Assembly (NCBI RefSeq): GCF_003987655.1
Contig: NZ_NGKC01000001.1
Span: forward strand, 62,001 to 126,000
Length of the DNA stretch: 64,000 nt
Reading direction: 5' to 3'
Source of the DNA: Vagococcus acidifermentans
GTDB lineage: Bacteria > Bacillota > Bacilli > Lactobacillales > Vagococcaceae
Shown here: piece by piece, positions 10,001-18,674 of the stretch
Layout: the number at the start of each line of letters is the position of its first letter
How positions within the stretch are numbered: the stretch's first letter is position 1
Program-made: the position numbers and the translations under genes
The notes under the pieces: model-generated
What the model was told of the DNA's origin: nothing
The model's database searches: none
What the model saw: the letters and a program-made list of their open reading frames with translations, nothing else

Positions 10001-11123
10001 GCCGCCATTGACAGAAACGGCGCAATACTACCAAAGTGATGAGTCTCTGAAAAGAGCCGCCGCCAACTTGAAACGAATCCAAAGGGAAAAAATGTTTTCT
10101 CTAGGGCAGTACAGTCCGGAGTTAGTAGAGAGCGAAAATATCCACTTTCCTGATTTGGAAAATCGCGAATGGAGTATGGCGCTGATCAGTGACATTCAGT
10201 TGTTGCAGGCGGACAGCCGCAACGAAATCTTGTATTTACTGGACGAGCAAAACCGTCGAACCTCCGTGATAGCTATTTACGAGCAGGTGCATGCGACGAT
10301 TGAGGAACAGCAAACCTTCATCGATCAAGAAGACCAAACATTATTTGAAGAAATTTTGCTCAATTCTATCGGCAACAACATCAAAGGGCTAATTTCCAAA
10401 ACAGAACAGTGGGTCAAAAAGATGAACAGCATCCTGCAAAATACCAAGGCTGAGAACCGCTTGCGGCTCGCTATCCGTTGGGTTCCGAAAACGGCTGAGA
10501 ATGACCGGGAAATGAACACTGCCGATCTCGTCCGGATTTTGCGGCAGCCTGCGAGCATGCTGACAACGGAAGACTTGGAACGGATGATCAGCCACTTCCG
10601 CGAAAAAATCAATTACGCCAAAGTATTGCAGGAAAAAAGTACAGAAGGTGATTTGCATACGCTCCATGAGGTCATGAAGGAAGTCTTGGATTATCGTCAC
10701 TGGTTTAAATTTTTACTGCAGTACCAAAAGGACGACGAGCCAAAAAGAGAACTGACCAATCCGCGATTTTATAAGCTCAGCGGCGGTGAAAAAGCGGTCG
10801 CCATGTACTTGCCGCTATTTACGGCGATGTATGCGCGATTTGAAGATGCCAAAGCAGATGCCCCGCGCATGGTCTGCCTGGACGAAGCTTTTGCCGGAGT
10901 AGATGAACTGAATATTGCAGACCTTTTCGGTACATTGGAAGATTTAGGCTTTGATTATTTGCTGAATTCACAAGCGCTTTGGGGAGATTACGACACAGTA
11001 TCTTCTCTTAATATTTATCAGCTGATTCGAAAAGCCAACAGTACGACTGTCGGAATTATCCGTAGCCATTGGAATGGCAAGAAAAAGGAAACGTTAGGTG
11101 ATGAAGATGGAACGAGAACTTGA
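7023..11123 (+). CDS. jetC: Wadjet protein JetC (TIGR02680 family), SMC-like ATPase
   Basis: JetC is the SMC/MukB-like motor of Wadjet, thought to extrude DNA loops and so sense small closed circles. The product is 1366 residues, usual for TIGR02680. Walker A is GANGSGKS (residues 35-42) in the family context LLLRGANGSGKS. The ABC signature is LSGGEKA (1252-1258) and Walker B is MVCLDEAFAGVDE, with Asp1287 and Glu1288. Between them lie long heptad-rich coiled-coil stretches (about 250-450, 560-610 and 760-980) around a hinge-like part near 620-750. Translation starts at ATG 7023, overlapping the end of jetB; an in-frame ATG at 6909 would add 38 residues read out of the jetB frame and is rejected. 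All ATPase motifs are intact. Confidence 0.93.
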   Translation: MENERWHLHRACIVNYWYFDEAYFEFSKGKLLLRGANGSGKSITTASLLPLLLDGKTTPSRLDPFGSSSRKIEEYLLGEKDIAQYDDRTGYLVLEYKFGNSDVYFTSGLGIRARRGKSLDRWYFILTDNSRVGSDFPLWHDLGGNERRPYSERELSGRLATSGRLTKKQGEYAEWINKYLFAFDSMETFNQMIQLQLDIRKPKLSKDFAPTEIYRILEDALPQLKDEDLHEVSDSLENIETAKNQLQQAQSDLAELKELADAFETYHKQVQGKYAKRTLSIRKKAEEFKRNLQETSDQLIKAQQLLAAYKEKRTVLNSEIEILQEKINALQHHDIFRLEAELNRLQNEVQKQRMRFAELEKQAKNARTSQANYQQQLDRLELTLERLNQQQEEFLAELDEHVEHTGFTEHDTLADDFKRLGYDMNVHYWKSELRQYREAFNEMVNEAHRLDHVNKQKEAIVTTLNTLAKERERIEYDLKHYHEMFDTELTKTGVALGEWQKSLPFSFPESDWKAMLQRLNELFETVPSYEQVKEPLFTAYNNYQVEQTALMKEEKSSKRRLEKQLQQLQEELANWRQKKLPEPERRAEQLADRERLNSAGKNFVSFYEVIDFVADVPPAERAQLEAALFNSGILDAIVCEELLELENEQQLIPNPQWLIPTLADYLQPAVGETNISEGYVLDLLQSIALEKDAQAVTVIDLNGSYDLGIYRGKAGDSQKSQFIGKESQKRFLQEKVTAIEALIADKEREIQISTDLILEIQERIIATKECFEHIPDSKELQDIHQLISEQRRQLSDNQQSSMNQNQELQRISKQHKELYIKIRQFQTDHNLAVSEEIAELEQLRKQLQDYQAALEDLYDAFARGESLPGQISQQQTFLADSHERQLQLAAEQQQVKQELANFNRRIQAIEEQLAIEGVEEIRNEIQTSMTQHQQKKQELTVLHEEKIPETTSRTDDLKKEVAQNQESSEFYQILYGCWLEVTHREIRRYQTEWPPLTETAQYYQSDESLKRAAANLKRIQREKMFSLGQYSPELVESENIHFPDLENREWSMALISDIQLLQADSRNEILYLLDEQNRRTSVIAIYEQVHATIEEQQTFIDQEDQTLFEEILLNSIGNNIKGLISKTEQWVKKMNSILQNTKAENRLRLAIRWVPKTAENDREMNTADLVRILRQPASMLTTEDLERMISHFREKINYAKVLQEKSTEGDLHTLHEVMKEVLDYRHWFKFLLQYQKDDEPKRELTNPRFYKLSGGEKAVAMYLPLFTAMYARFEDAKADAPRMVCLDEAFAGVDELNIADLFGTLEDLGFDYLLNSQALWGDYDTVSSLNIYQLIRKANSTTVGIIRSHWNGKKKETLGDEDGTRT

Positions 11124-12369
11124 TGATTTTTTCCAAGCAAAAATCAGCTACCGTAAAGTCATGGACGAAGCCGCTTTAAAATATTATCGCTATGGTAAAT
11201 TTACCGGTACGATCTCTTTGATGAAATTTACTGAAATCGAACAAGCAGAGATTGCAGATTTTTTAGGCTGTTCTTTTTCTGACTTGAATGGAAAAACAAA
11301 ATTTCAATTAAAAGAGTGGCAAAGAGCATTTGAAAACAGCAGATTCGGTTCAATCGCTTTTACACAAGCAGTTGAAATGGTGACAGGTAAACCATTGCAG
11401 ACAAAAGCAGAAGTTGAAAGTCTGGAGCAAGAGAGAAAAAATTGTTTTTTTGAATTATGCTCACGTTACTCGTCACTGGCTTTCATTACCGCACAACGCC
11501 AACTGGACTTTTACCGCCAACAAGTCACAGAGGAAGAGTTGGCAATCTTAGCACAATTAGTTGGACATTTACCGCCGAATGTGATGTATCTTCCAGTTTA
11601 TGCGGAACAAGAACTGGGCAATCCCCACGGATTAGACCGAGGCACTCGGATGGGCAAGCTTTTCTATACGCTTCTAAATGACGCCGGGCAATTGACGAGA
11701 GAAACAGGCGAATCTCACACTGAGTACCGCAGCCGAGTCTACAATCAACAGAATTTGGTGGTAGATGATCTGATGAACTTTGTGACCATCGGCAATTTAT
11801 TAGGAAAAACGGCACGTCATAAAATCCATCCTATGTGGCAAGGCGCCTGTGATTACCAAGTGATTTGGAATGTACCCATCAAAGCTTTATTGGATATTGT
11901 GGAAATTTCACCGAACACAGGAGAAGCTGTGTTTATTTTTGAGAATTCTTCTTTATATTCGGCGTTATTGACAAAGTTTCCAGACTTGCCGGCAATCTGC
12001 CACCAAGGACAATTCCGTCTAGCCATGTGGCGACTATTGGAACTTTTTCCTGATACGACACGCTTCTTCTACGCCAGTGACATGGACCCGGAAGGCTTGC
12101 AGATGGCAGATAAAGTTAAAATGCGCTACGGGGAACGCGTGCATTTTATGTGTATGGATGCCTCAACGTATCGAAATAATCTATCTGAAGTCAGTGTCTC
12201 TGAGAGCTTAGTGAAGTTGGATTCCTTGGTTGATCAAGGGTTGCAAGAAATTGCGGAAGCGATGAAAGTTGAGCAGGTTGCAAGCTACCAAGAGCGGCTT
12301 TACGGACATTATGTCGAGTTTATTACACAGGCATTTGTTTCCGCTTCATTGAATCAGTCAAATTTTTAA
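11101..12369 (+). CDS. jetD: Wadjet protein JetD (TIGR02679, DUF3323/DUF2399), TOPRIM nuclease
   Basis: JetD is the topoisomerase-VI-like TOPRIM nuclease that makes the cut in plasmid DNA. The product is about 422 residues. The C-terminal DUF2399 part shows a TOPRIM pattern: VFIFENSS with Glu281, and FFYASDMDPEG with Asp327 and Asp329, the metal-binding DxD (numbered from 11101). The first 250 residues match the DUF3323-type N-terminal region, with HPMWQGACDYQVIWN just before the TOPRIM. Possible starts are GTG 11098, ATG 11101 and ATG 11107; spacing to AGGTG (11096-11100) slightly favours 11107. It overlaps the end of jetC. The catalytic acidic residues are present, so the cluster looks functional. 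A strong terminator closes the operon. Confidence 0.9.
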   Translation: MKMERELDDFFQAKISYRKVMDEAALKYYRYGKFTGTISLMKFTEIEQAEIADFLGCSFSDLNGKTKFQLKEWQRAFENSRFGSIAFTQAVEMVTGKPLQTKAEVESLEQERKNCFFELCSRYSSLAFITAQRQLDFYRQQVTEEELAILAQLVGHLPPNVMYLPVYAEQELGNPHGLDRGTRMGKLFYTLLNDAGQLTRETGESHTEYRSRVYNQQNLVVDDLMNFVTIGNLLGKTARHKIHPMWQGACDYQVIWNVPIKALLDIVEISPNTGEAVFIFENSSLYSALLTKFPDLPAICHQGQFRLAMWRLLELFPDTTRFFYASDMDPEGLQMADKVKMRYGERVHFMCMDASTYRNNLSEVSVSESLVKLDSLVDQGLQEIAEAMKVEQVASYQERLYGHYVEFITQAFVSASLNQSNF

Positions 12370-12387
12370 GTAAAAGAATGTCATACT

Positions 12388-12430
12388 AAAAAGGATTATC
12401 TATAATTGAAATATAGATAATCCTTTTTTT
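12388..12430 (+). terminator. Terminator of jetABCD
   Basis: A perfect 17-bp stem (AAAAAGGATTATCTATA at 12388-12404 and its complement at 12412-12428) closes on a short ATTGAAA loop and ends in seven T. It is long, perfect and symmetrical and may also stop transcription from the other strand. Confidence 0.92.
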
Positions 12431-12616
12431 AAAGGAATCGTTGCAAGATGTAAGCGAGTTTGGTCGGATGAATATTGGATATCTGTCAAATGTAACGTCA
12501 AGTAAAATTTTACAGTCTATATTGATGTTTCATGCGATAATTATAACCTATAATTTTAAACTGCCCTTGAAATGTATTTTTTATCAGCAAACCATATCAT
12601 AATCGTAGATGTCTAA

Positions 12617-12675
12617 TTTTTATGATATTTTACACCAATAAATCTATTAGTTGCCCTTCTATTTTTTGCTAGTAT
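12617..12675 (+). promoter_or_regulatory. Activator site and promoter of the first GH3/two-component operon
   Basis: The 14-mer TTTTTATGATATTT (12617-12630) recurs exactly at 20752 in front of the transporter operon. Here it lies 53 bases before an extended -10 box (TGCTAGTAT, -10 hexamer 12670-12675). The -35 position (12647-12652, TTAGTT) is poor. A CAC and an A-rich patch follow the 14-mer in both copies. This is the arrangement expected for an AraC-type activator such as the response regulator encoded in the same operon. The rest of 12431-12616 is AT-rich with nothing else recognisable. Confidence 0.6.
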
Positions 12676-12695
12676 TGAAAATAGGAGGGATTTAA

Positions 12696-15377
12696 ATGGA
12701 CCATCGAAAGATTGCGAGTAAATTGACAGAACAATTGACGTTAGAAGAAAAAATCACGCTAATGTCTACTCATCAAAGTGCTATCGAAAGGTTAGGGATT
12801 CCAGAATATCATATTGGTGGTGAAGCGGCACATGGAGTTGTTGATCGAAACAACATCAAGACATCTAGTTTTCCATTGCCGATAGGTTTGTCGCAAACAT
12901 GGAATACAACATTATTAATGGAAGTTGGCCAAATTATTGGTGTTGAATCTAGAATTCTTTACAATCTGTCTGGGAAAAAAAGTTGGTTAACGCCATGGGC
13001 TCCTACTATAGATATGGCAAGGGATCCAAGATGGGGGAGAAATGAGGAAAGTTATGGTGAGGATCCTTATTTGGCAGGTACACTGAGCAGCGGATTTATT
13101 ACCGGCTTACAGGGACAAGACGAGCAGTTTGTTCAGGTTGCTGCTGCTCCAAAGCACTTTTACGGCAACAACAATGAATACTTGAGGGAGAATAGTTCCA
13201 ATAGCATTGATGAACGCAGTAAATTCGAATATTTTTTAAAAGCGTTCGAACCGGCTTTCAGGGAAGCAAAAGCACAGTCAATGATGACCGCTTATAATGG
13301 CATCAATGGTTATGCCGGTATGCAAAATCCGGATGTTAAGAAAATTGTCAAAAAAAAGTGGGGTATGGATGGCTTTGTGGTCAGCGACGGGGGAGCCTTG
13401 TCATTGAACATTGAAGAATACGGTTATCATAAAGATTACGCTTCGGCAGTTTCTGATAGTTTGAAACAAGGAATAGACTGCTTTGTTGACGACAAAAATT
13501 TAGTAGAAGCAGCAGTGAAAACAGCTCTTGAGAAGGGGCTGATAACAGAGAACGATTTAGACTCAGCGGTGACGAATATTTTAACGGTTAGATCAAGATT
13601 AGGGCATTTTGTTGAGGAGACAGTATACGATCATTATCCTTTTGAATTATTGGGAAGCGACGCGCACCACACTGTTGTTAAAAAGGTTACAGATGAAAGC
13701 GTTGTATTACTGAAAAATGAGGATGTATTACCGTTAGGCAAACAGCAAATTACGGTTGTTGGAATGTTAGGCAATGCACAGTTGAGAGACTGGTATGGAG
13801 GTATCCCATCCAAGCAACATACATTAGTTTCACGTTTAAAAGAAAGCGGTAACTTATCGGAATATATTGAAGGGCATCAGCAGTTGATTTTAACAAACGG
13901 CATCCAGCATATTGTAGTAAGAGACGGGAAAGTGACGACAACAGCTAAAGAAGAAGAAGCGACAAAATGGCTGGCAGAAGATTGGGGACAACAGGCCTAT
14001 TTATTGAGAGACCCTGAAACAAAATGCTACCTCATCTCTAACGATGACGGTCAACTGACATTAAACAAGCGGGAAGTATACGATTGGTTCATTAAAGAAC
14101 GGTTTAATATCACTCGAAATCAGTTGACTGATTGGCAAGGCAGAGAATTGGTTATCAGTAATAATTGTTTGCTGTGGTGCGGTAAAAAAGGTGCGGACGA
14201 TTTGGTAACTGTCAAATGGCAAGAAGATTTGGAGTTGGCAAAGGTACGGGGAATTGACAAGGGTAGCCGGGTTGTGATGATGATGGGTAATCATCCGATG
14301 CTTAACGGAAGGGAATGTGAAGATCGCACATCAATGCAGTTTCCTAAACGGCAGTTGGAATTATTAACTAACTTAGTCGCTCATCAACATGAAGTTATTA
14401 TTGTTCTGGTTTCAAGTTATCCTTATGAAATGCCTGATGTGGTATTGAAAGCTGCTGCAATTGTATATGCTAATCATGGTTCTCAAGCATTAGGTGATAC
14501 ACTGCAAGATATCTTGTACGGAAAGATTAATCCTTCAGGTAGATTGTCTCAAACATGGGTCAATGACAGTACGCTGCTTCCAGATATCAGGCAGTATGAC
14601 ATAAGAAAATATCCACGAACATATCATTATTTATCAGAAAATGTGTTGTATCCTTTCGGTTATGGTTTGTCATATGGTGATGCTATATACACAGATATGA
14701 TAGTGGACAGTGATGTTTGGGAAGAACATGAAGAATATCATGTTCGTGTAAACATAAGCAATCCTACAGGGAAGAGCATAAAAGAAACAGTCCAATGCTA
14801 TGCTAGTTTTGAAAAAAATAGCAAATTAGAACTTCCAAAGAAAAAATTAGTAGGGTTTGTCAAAGAAGAACTCCAGCCGTATTCGGAAAAAGAAATAGTG
14901 ATACCGATTCACACCGATTTGTTGACCTATTGGGATGTTGTTTATCAAGATTATCGACTGCCAGCAACCACTGTCAAACTAAGCATTGGAAAGAATTCGC
15001 AAGATGGCTTATTATGGAAAAAGATACGTTTATCAGGAAAGAATAGGATAAGCAGAGAAATTAGCGAAGAAATGTCTCTTTTGAAACACGATGAATATTA
15101 TCAAGGGATATATGAACAGGAAAATGGACAGGATGGTATGCTAATGGAAAAAAATAGCTGGATTATATTTTTCGATGCATTCTGTTATGAAGATATAAGC
15201 CTACGCATTCGCTATAAAACATTTGCTGATACATTTTGCAGTGTTTCTATCGGAGAATTTCAACAAAAAGTGCCGCTTTTAAAACATAATGATGAGGCGA
15301 TAGTTGTAATTCCGAAGCAACAAATACCTAAAGATTTAAAGATAGAAGTGACAGGATCTGTTTTCATTTATGGTTAG
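12696..15377 (+). CDS. Glycoside hydrolase family 3 protein with inserted beta-trefoil-like segment
   Basis: This is a retaining exo-beta-glycosidase, probably a beta-glucosidase or beta-xylosidase acting on imported oligosaccharides. The 893 residues have no signal peptide, so it is cytosolic. The GH3 TIM barrel fills residues 1-300, with KHF/NN near 155 and the nucleophile Asp231 in VVSDGG. The alpha/beta sandwich starts near 330 and carries an insert at about 402-511 whose pattern (VRDGK..., YLISNDDGQL..., WFIKERF) resembles the fascin-like insert of some GH3 enzymes. A fibronectin-III-like domain starts near 690. The last 100 residues form an additional beta-rich tail. It is the first gene of the operon with the two-component system. 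Exact substrate specificity cannot be read from the sequence. Confidence 0.88.
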   Translation: MDHRKIASKLTEQLTLEEKITLMSTHQSAIERLGIPEYHIGGEAAHGVVDRNNIKTSSFPLPIGLSQTWNTTLLMEVGQIIGVESRILYNLSGKKSWLTPWAPTIDMARDPRWGRNEESYGEDPYLAGTLSSGFITGLQGQDEQFVQVAAAPKHFYGNNNEYLRENSSNSIDERSKFEYFLKAFEPAFREAKAQSMMTAYNGINGYAGMQNPDVKKIVKKKWGMDGFVVSDGGALSLNIEEYGYHKDYASAVSDSLKQGIDCFVDDKNLVEAAVKTALEKGLITENDLDSAVTNILTVRSRLGHFVEETVYDHYPFELLGSDAHHTVVKKVTDESVVLLKNEDVLPLGKQQITVVGMLGNAQLRDWYGGIPSKQHTLVSRLKESGNLSEYIEGHQQLILTNGIQHIVVRDGKVTTTAKEEEATKWLAEDWGQQAYLLRDPETKCYLISNDDGQLTLNKREVYDWFIKERFNITRNQLTDWQGRELVISNNCLLWCGKKGADDLVTVKWQEDLELAKVRGIDKGSRVVMMMGNHPMLNGRECEDRTSMQFPKRQLELLTNLVAHQHEVIIVLVSSYPYEMPDVVLKAAAIVYANHGSQALGDTLQDILYGKINPSGRLSQTWVNDSTLLPDIRQYDIRKYPRTYHYLSENVLYPFGYGLSYGDAIYTDMIVDSDVWEEHEEYHVRVNISNPTGKSIKETVQCYASFEKNSKLELPKKKLVGFVKEELQPYSEKEIVIPIHTDLLTYWDVVYQDYRLPATTVKLSIGKNSQDGLLWKKIRLSGKNRISREISEEMSLLKHDEYYQGIYEQENGQDGMLMEKNSWIIFFDAFCYEDISLRIRYKTFADTFCSVSIGEFQQKVPLLKHNDEAIVVIPKQQIPKDLKIEVTGSVFIYG

Positions 15378-15396
15378 TTAGAGAAGAGGGGAGAAA

Positions 15397-17169
15397 GTGA
15401 AGAACTCAGTCAAAAAACAATTGCTGGTAATTTTTATTGTGGTCACGATCATACCACTGCTGTTTGCAGGCATTTTTTTGTTCATAAATATGAACGCCAT
15501 TTTAATGGAAAACAAGCAAAAGGATATTGAAATTCAGGCAATAGATGTTCGAAATTCGTTGTCAGAAACACTAATTGACATGGTGAATAAATCGGAAAGT
15601 ATTGTGAGCAATCATGAATTGACAACATTTACAGCTAAAAACTACGCCAGTGTTTATGATGTGTATATGGCTTATCAACAATTCAAATTATTTGAAGAAT
15701 ATATTATGCAAGATAAGTCTATTGGGACTATTCGTTACATTGTGGATAATCCAAGCATTGTAACAAACTCGAATATCATCAATCTAAACAAAGAAATAGA
15801 ACACAGTGACTGGTTTCAGCAATCAAAAAGTAACCAACAAGCTTATTTTTGGCAAGTTCTTGAGGACCCGGTAACACACGCTGAGCAATTGTCTTTAGTA
15901 AGAGGCCATTTTGTAAAGGAGCGCTGGGTAGGCACACTTCTTATTATCCCTGATACAGATGTCATTAACAATTTTTTAAGTAATGATTTGACGTCATCCA
16001 TCGTTTTTCTTGATGATCAGCCTGTATATGTAGGAAAGCATATACAGACATTTCCAGAATCATCCGAAAAAAAAATCTTCGCTAAAGCGTCCAACTCGGA
16101 TTCTGAATTACTGTTTGAGGAGACCTTTGGGGGCAAGACGTATTTTATCATGAAGAACAACGTGGAAGTTAATGATACGTGGACAACTGACTTTTCGCTG
16201 GTGACGCTTAGCGACAGCTTGACGATAAAAAATGACGTTAAGCAGGTTTTGCTGAAAGGTTTAATGATTGTGATTTGTGTAGTCGTCGCATCATTTGCAC
16301 TCTTATCAGCATTTTTGCAGTCATTCAATTGGCGTATTCAACAACTGAAGTCTGCGATGTTCAGTGTGTCACACGGGGATTTTTCCATCCAGGAAACGAT
16401 TAGCGGCAGCGATGAGATTAAAGATGTCTACGAGGAATTGAAGCGGACAATAGTCAGTCTTAAAAAGCTGATGGATGAAAATATAGCTCATGAAAAAAAA
16501 TGGCATGAATTGCAATTGCTGCAAAAAGAGTCGGAATTAAAAAGACTGTCATCTCAACTGAACCCCCATTTTTTATACAACACACTAGAAATGATTCGTA
16601 TGAAAGCGTTGAAAAACCAAGATAAAGAAGTCGCTGACATCATCAAACTGTTCAGCAAACTGATGAGGCAGGCTTATCAAAAGGAAAATACACTGACCAG
16701 TCTGGACAAAGAACTGGAATTTGTAGAGCTGTATTTGAAAATCCAACAATTACGATTTGGTGATAGGATTACATACGATATCTATGTGGATGGGGTGGAC
16801 ACAAGCAAATACCAGATTTTGCCGATGGTTCTCCAGCCGATTGTTGAAAATGCTTTTGTTCACGGTATCGAATTGGACCCTAACAGCGGACATTTACAAT
16901 TTAATATTCGCGAATCTGATACGCTGGAAATTGAGATTATTGACGATGGTGCGGGGATGACGGAAGAAAAGTTAGTGAAATTAAGAAAACAGCTGGCAGA
17001 TGTAAGAAGCAAACGCATTGGGTTGATGAATTCTCAGCAACGTATCGGTTTGTATTATGGCAAGGAATTTGGCATTCAAGTAAAAAGTATCAAAGATGTG
17101 GGGACTAGAATTTTGATCAAGTTACCAAAAATTGAGGGTGAGGAAAATGATGAAAATCTTAATCGTTGA
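15397..17169 (+). CDS. YesM-type sensor histidine kinase
   Basis: This membrane sensor kinase probably detects an extracellular oligosaccharide or its binding protein and phosphorylates the next gene product. The 590 residues show a transmembrane helix at about 8-29, an extracellular sensor region at 35-280 (Cache-like in related kinases), a second membrane helix at 287-307, a HAMP-like linker, and the His_kinase motif SQLNPHFLYNTLE with His391. The ATPase domain has VENAFVHGI as N box and DDGAGM as G1 box. GTG at 15397 follows GAGGGGAG. It overlaps the response regulator start region, as is usual for YesMN-type pairs. The extracellular ligand is not known. Confidence 0.92.
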   Translation: MKNSVKKQLLVIFIVVTIIPLLFAGIFLFINMNAILMENKQKDIEIQAIDVRNSLSETLIDMVNKSESIVSNHELTTFTAKNYASVYDVYMAYQQFKLFEEYIMQDKSIGTIRYIVDNPSIVTNSNIINLNKEIEHSDWFQQSKSNQQAYFWQVLEDPVTHAEQLSLVRGHFVKERWVGTLLIIPDTDVINNFLSNDLTSSIVFLDDQPVYVGKHIQTFPESSEKKIFAKASNSDSELLFEETFGGKTYFIMKNNVEVNDTWTTDFSLVTLSDSLTIKNDVKQVLLKGLMIVICVVVASFALLSAFLQSFNWRIQQLKSAMFSVSHGDFSIQETISGSDEIKDVYEELKRTIVSLKKLMDENIAHEKKWHELQLLQKESELKRLSSQLNPHFLYNTLEMIRMKALKNQDKEVADIIKLFSKLMRQAYQKENTLTSLDKELEFVELYLKIQQLRFGDRITYDIYVDGVDTSKYQILPMVLQPIVENAFVHGIELDPNSGHLQFNIRESDTLEIEIIDDGAGMTEEKLVKLRKQLADVRSKRIGLMNSQQRIGLYYGKEFGIQVKSIKDVGTRILIKLPKIEGEENDENLNR

Positions 17170-18670
17170 TGATGAGCCAAATATTAGAGAAGGTCTTAAA
17201 TATTTGATTGATTGGGAAGCTTTGGACTGCCAAATAATCGGCTTTGCCCAAGATGCGTATGAAGGATTGGAAAAAATTAAACAGCATCGTCCAGACATTG
17301 TGATTTCAGACATTAAAATGCCGTATTTAACAGGTTTGGAAATGATACAAAAGGCAAAACATATTTCAAATGATTCTGACTATATTCTGCTTTCCGGGTA
17401 TTCGGAGTTTGACTATGCCAAGGAGGCAATTCATCAGGGGATAGCTTCTTATTTGCTCAAGCCGATTGAAGAGGAAGAGCTGATTGATGCGATAAAAAAA
17501 ATAACTGAAACGAAAAAAAAGAAAAAAGAATTTAAAAAAGTAAATCAGGATTACCAAGAGATACAGCGGTCACGGGCCATGAAGGAATGGATTGTTCATA
17601 AAAAAGAAGAGGGAGACTTTCACCATGTTAAACTGCAGCCTAAACTGCAATTACTGGAAATGATAGCTGAAGAAGAAAACAGCAGCAGCCGGAATTATTT
17701 TGAAGAGGTTATTAAAACACTTATCGAAACTGAAGATATTCACTTCAGACACGGCAATGATTATTATGTAATTTTCTCCAGTTTGGACCAAAGATACGGG
17801 GAAAGCAAAATGCGAGAAATGGATGAGCTGTTGAGAAAGCATCGGATAAAAATGACTTCTTTTCAGTTATCGTCACTGATTGATTACCAAGACCAGTTGC
17901 CGGCAGTGTATGACCAGATGAAAAAAAATGACCGATATCGCTTTTTGTGCGATGATGTTAAATATTTATCATGGGAAAAACTGTCCGAGGCATTATTAGT
18001 AAGCAAGGAAGGATGTCATTATACTTCGCAAAGTATTTTTTCGGACATCAGAGAGGCTGTTGCTGGTAAAGAACATCAGCCGCTGCAGAAGTTGAGTCGT
18101 GCGCTACAAAATTATTACCAACAATCCAACTTGGAAGAAAATGAAATCAAGATAGAGTTGTGTAATTTTTGTTTGTCTGTACTGGAGGAGGCAGTTCAAA
18201 CCTCTGTAGTGGAAGTACCGGGGATGATGCGATTTGAAGTGATTGAAAATATCATGGGGGTTAAAAAATTAAGTTTGGCAATCGAGCATGTTTTTGCTTT
18301 TATTGACAGATTGATTCAGCTGATTCAAAGTGAGCAGGACGATTGCAGTGATGTGGTTCAACAAATGTTAAAGTATACTAAAAAACATTTTGCTGACAAT
18401 CTGACGTTGCAAAAATTAGGGGAGATTTTCGGCTACAACAGCTCCTACTTGGGGAAAAAATTTAAAAAGGAAATGTCAGTTTCTTATGGACAGTATTTGG
18501 ATCAGGTCAGGATAGAAGAGGCAAAGCGTATGTTGAAAGAAACAAATTATCTCATTTATGAAATTGCGGATAAGGTTGGTTATACCAGCTTGGATTATTT
18601 TCATAAAAAATTCAAAGCTAATACGCATATGAGTCCCAAAATGTACCGGAAAAATATAGAAAAGGATTAG
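17150..18670 (+). CDS. YesN/AraC-type response regulator
   Basis: The partner of the preceding kinase and probable activator of the glycan genes. The receiver domain (residues 1-120) has the acidic pair DDEP near the N-terminus, the phospho-acceptor Asp54 in VISDIKMP, and Lys in LLKPIEEEEL. The C-terminal 100 residues form an AraC-type double helix-turn-helix: one motif around LQKLGEIFGYNSSYLGKKFK, the second around IYEIADKVGYTSLDYFHKKFK. ATG codons at 17147 and 17150 are both possible; 17150 has better spacing from GGTGAGG. The repeated 14-bp element upstream of two operons in this locus is its likely binding site (inference). Confidence 0.92.
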   Translation: MKILIVDDEPNIREGLKYLIDWEALDCQIIGFAQDAYEGLEKIKQHRPDIVISDIKMPYLTGLEMIQKAKHISNDSDYILLSGYSEFDYAKEAIHQGIASYLLKPIEEEELIDAIKKITETKKKKKEFKKVNQDYQEIQRSRAMKEWIVHKKEEGDFHHVKLQPKLQLLEMIAEEENSSSRNYFEEVIKTLIETEDIHFRHGNDYYVIFSSLDQRYGESKMREMDELLRKHRIKMTSFQLSSLIDYQDQLPAVYDQMKKNDRYRFLCDDVKYLSWEKLSEALLVSKEGCHYTSQSIFSDIREAVAGKEHQPLQKLSRALQNYYQQSNLEENEIKIELCNFCLSVLEEAVQTSVVEVPGMMRFEVIENIMGVKKLSLAIEHVFAFIDRLIQLIQSEQDDCSDVVQQMLKYTKKHFADNLTLQKLGEIFGYNSSYLGKKFKKEMSVSYGQYLDQVRIEEAKRMLKETNYLIYEIADKVGYTSLDYFHKKFKANTHMSPKMYRKNIEKD

Positions 18671-18674
18671 TAAT

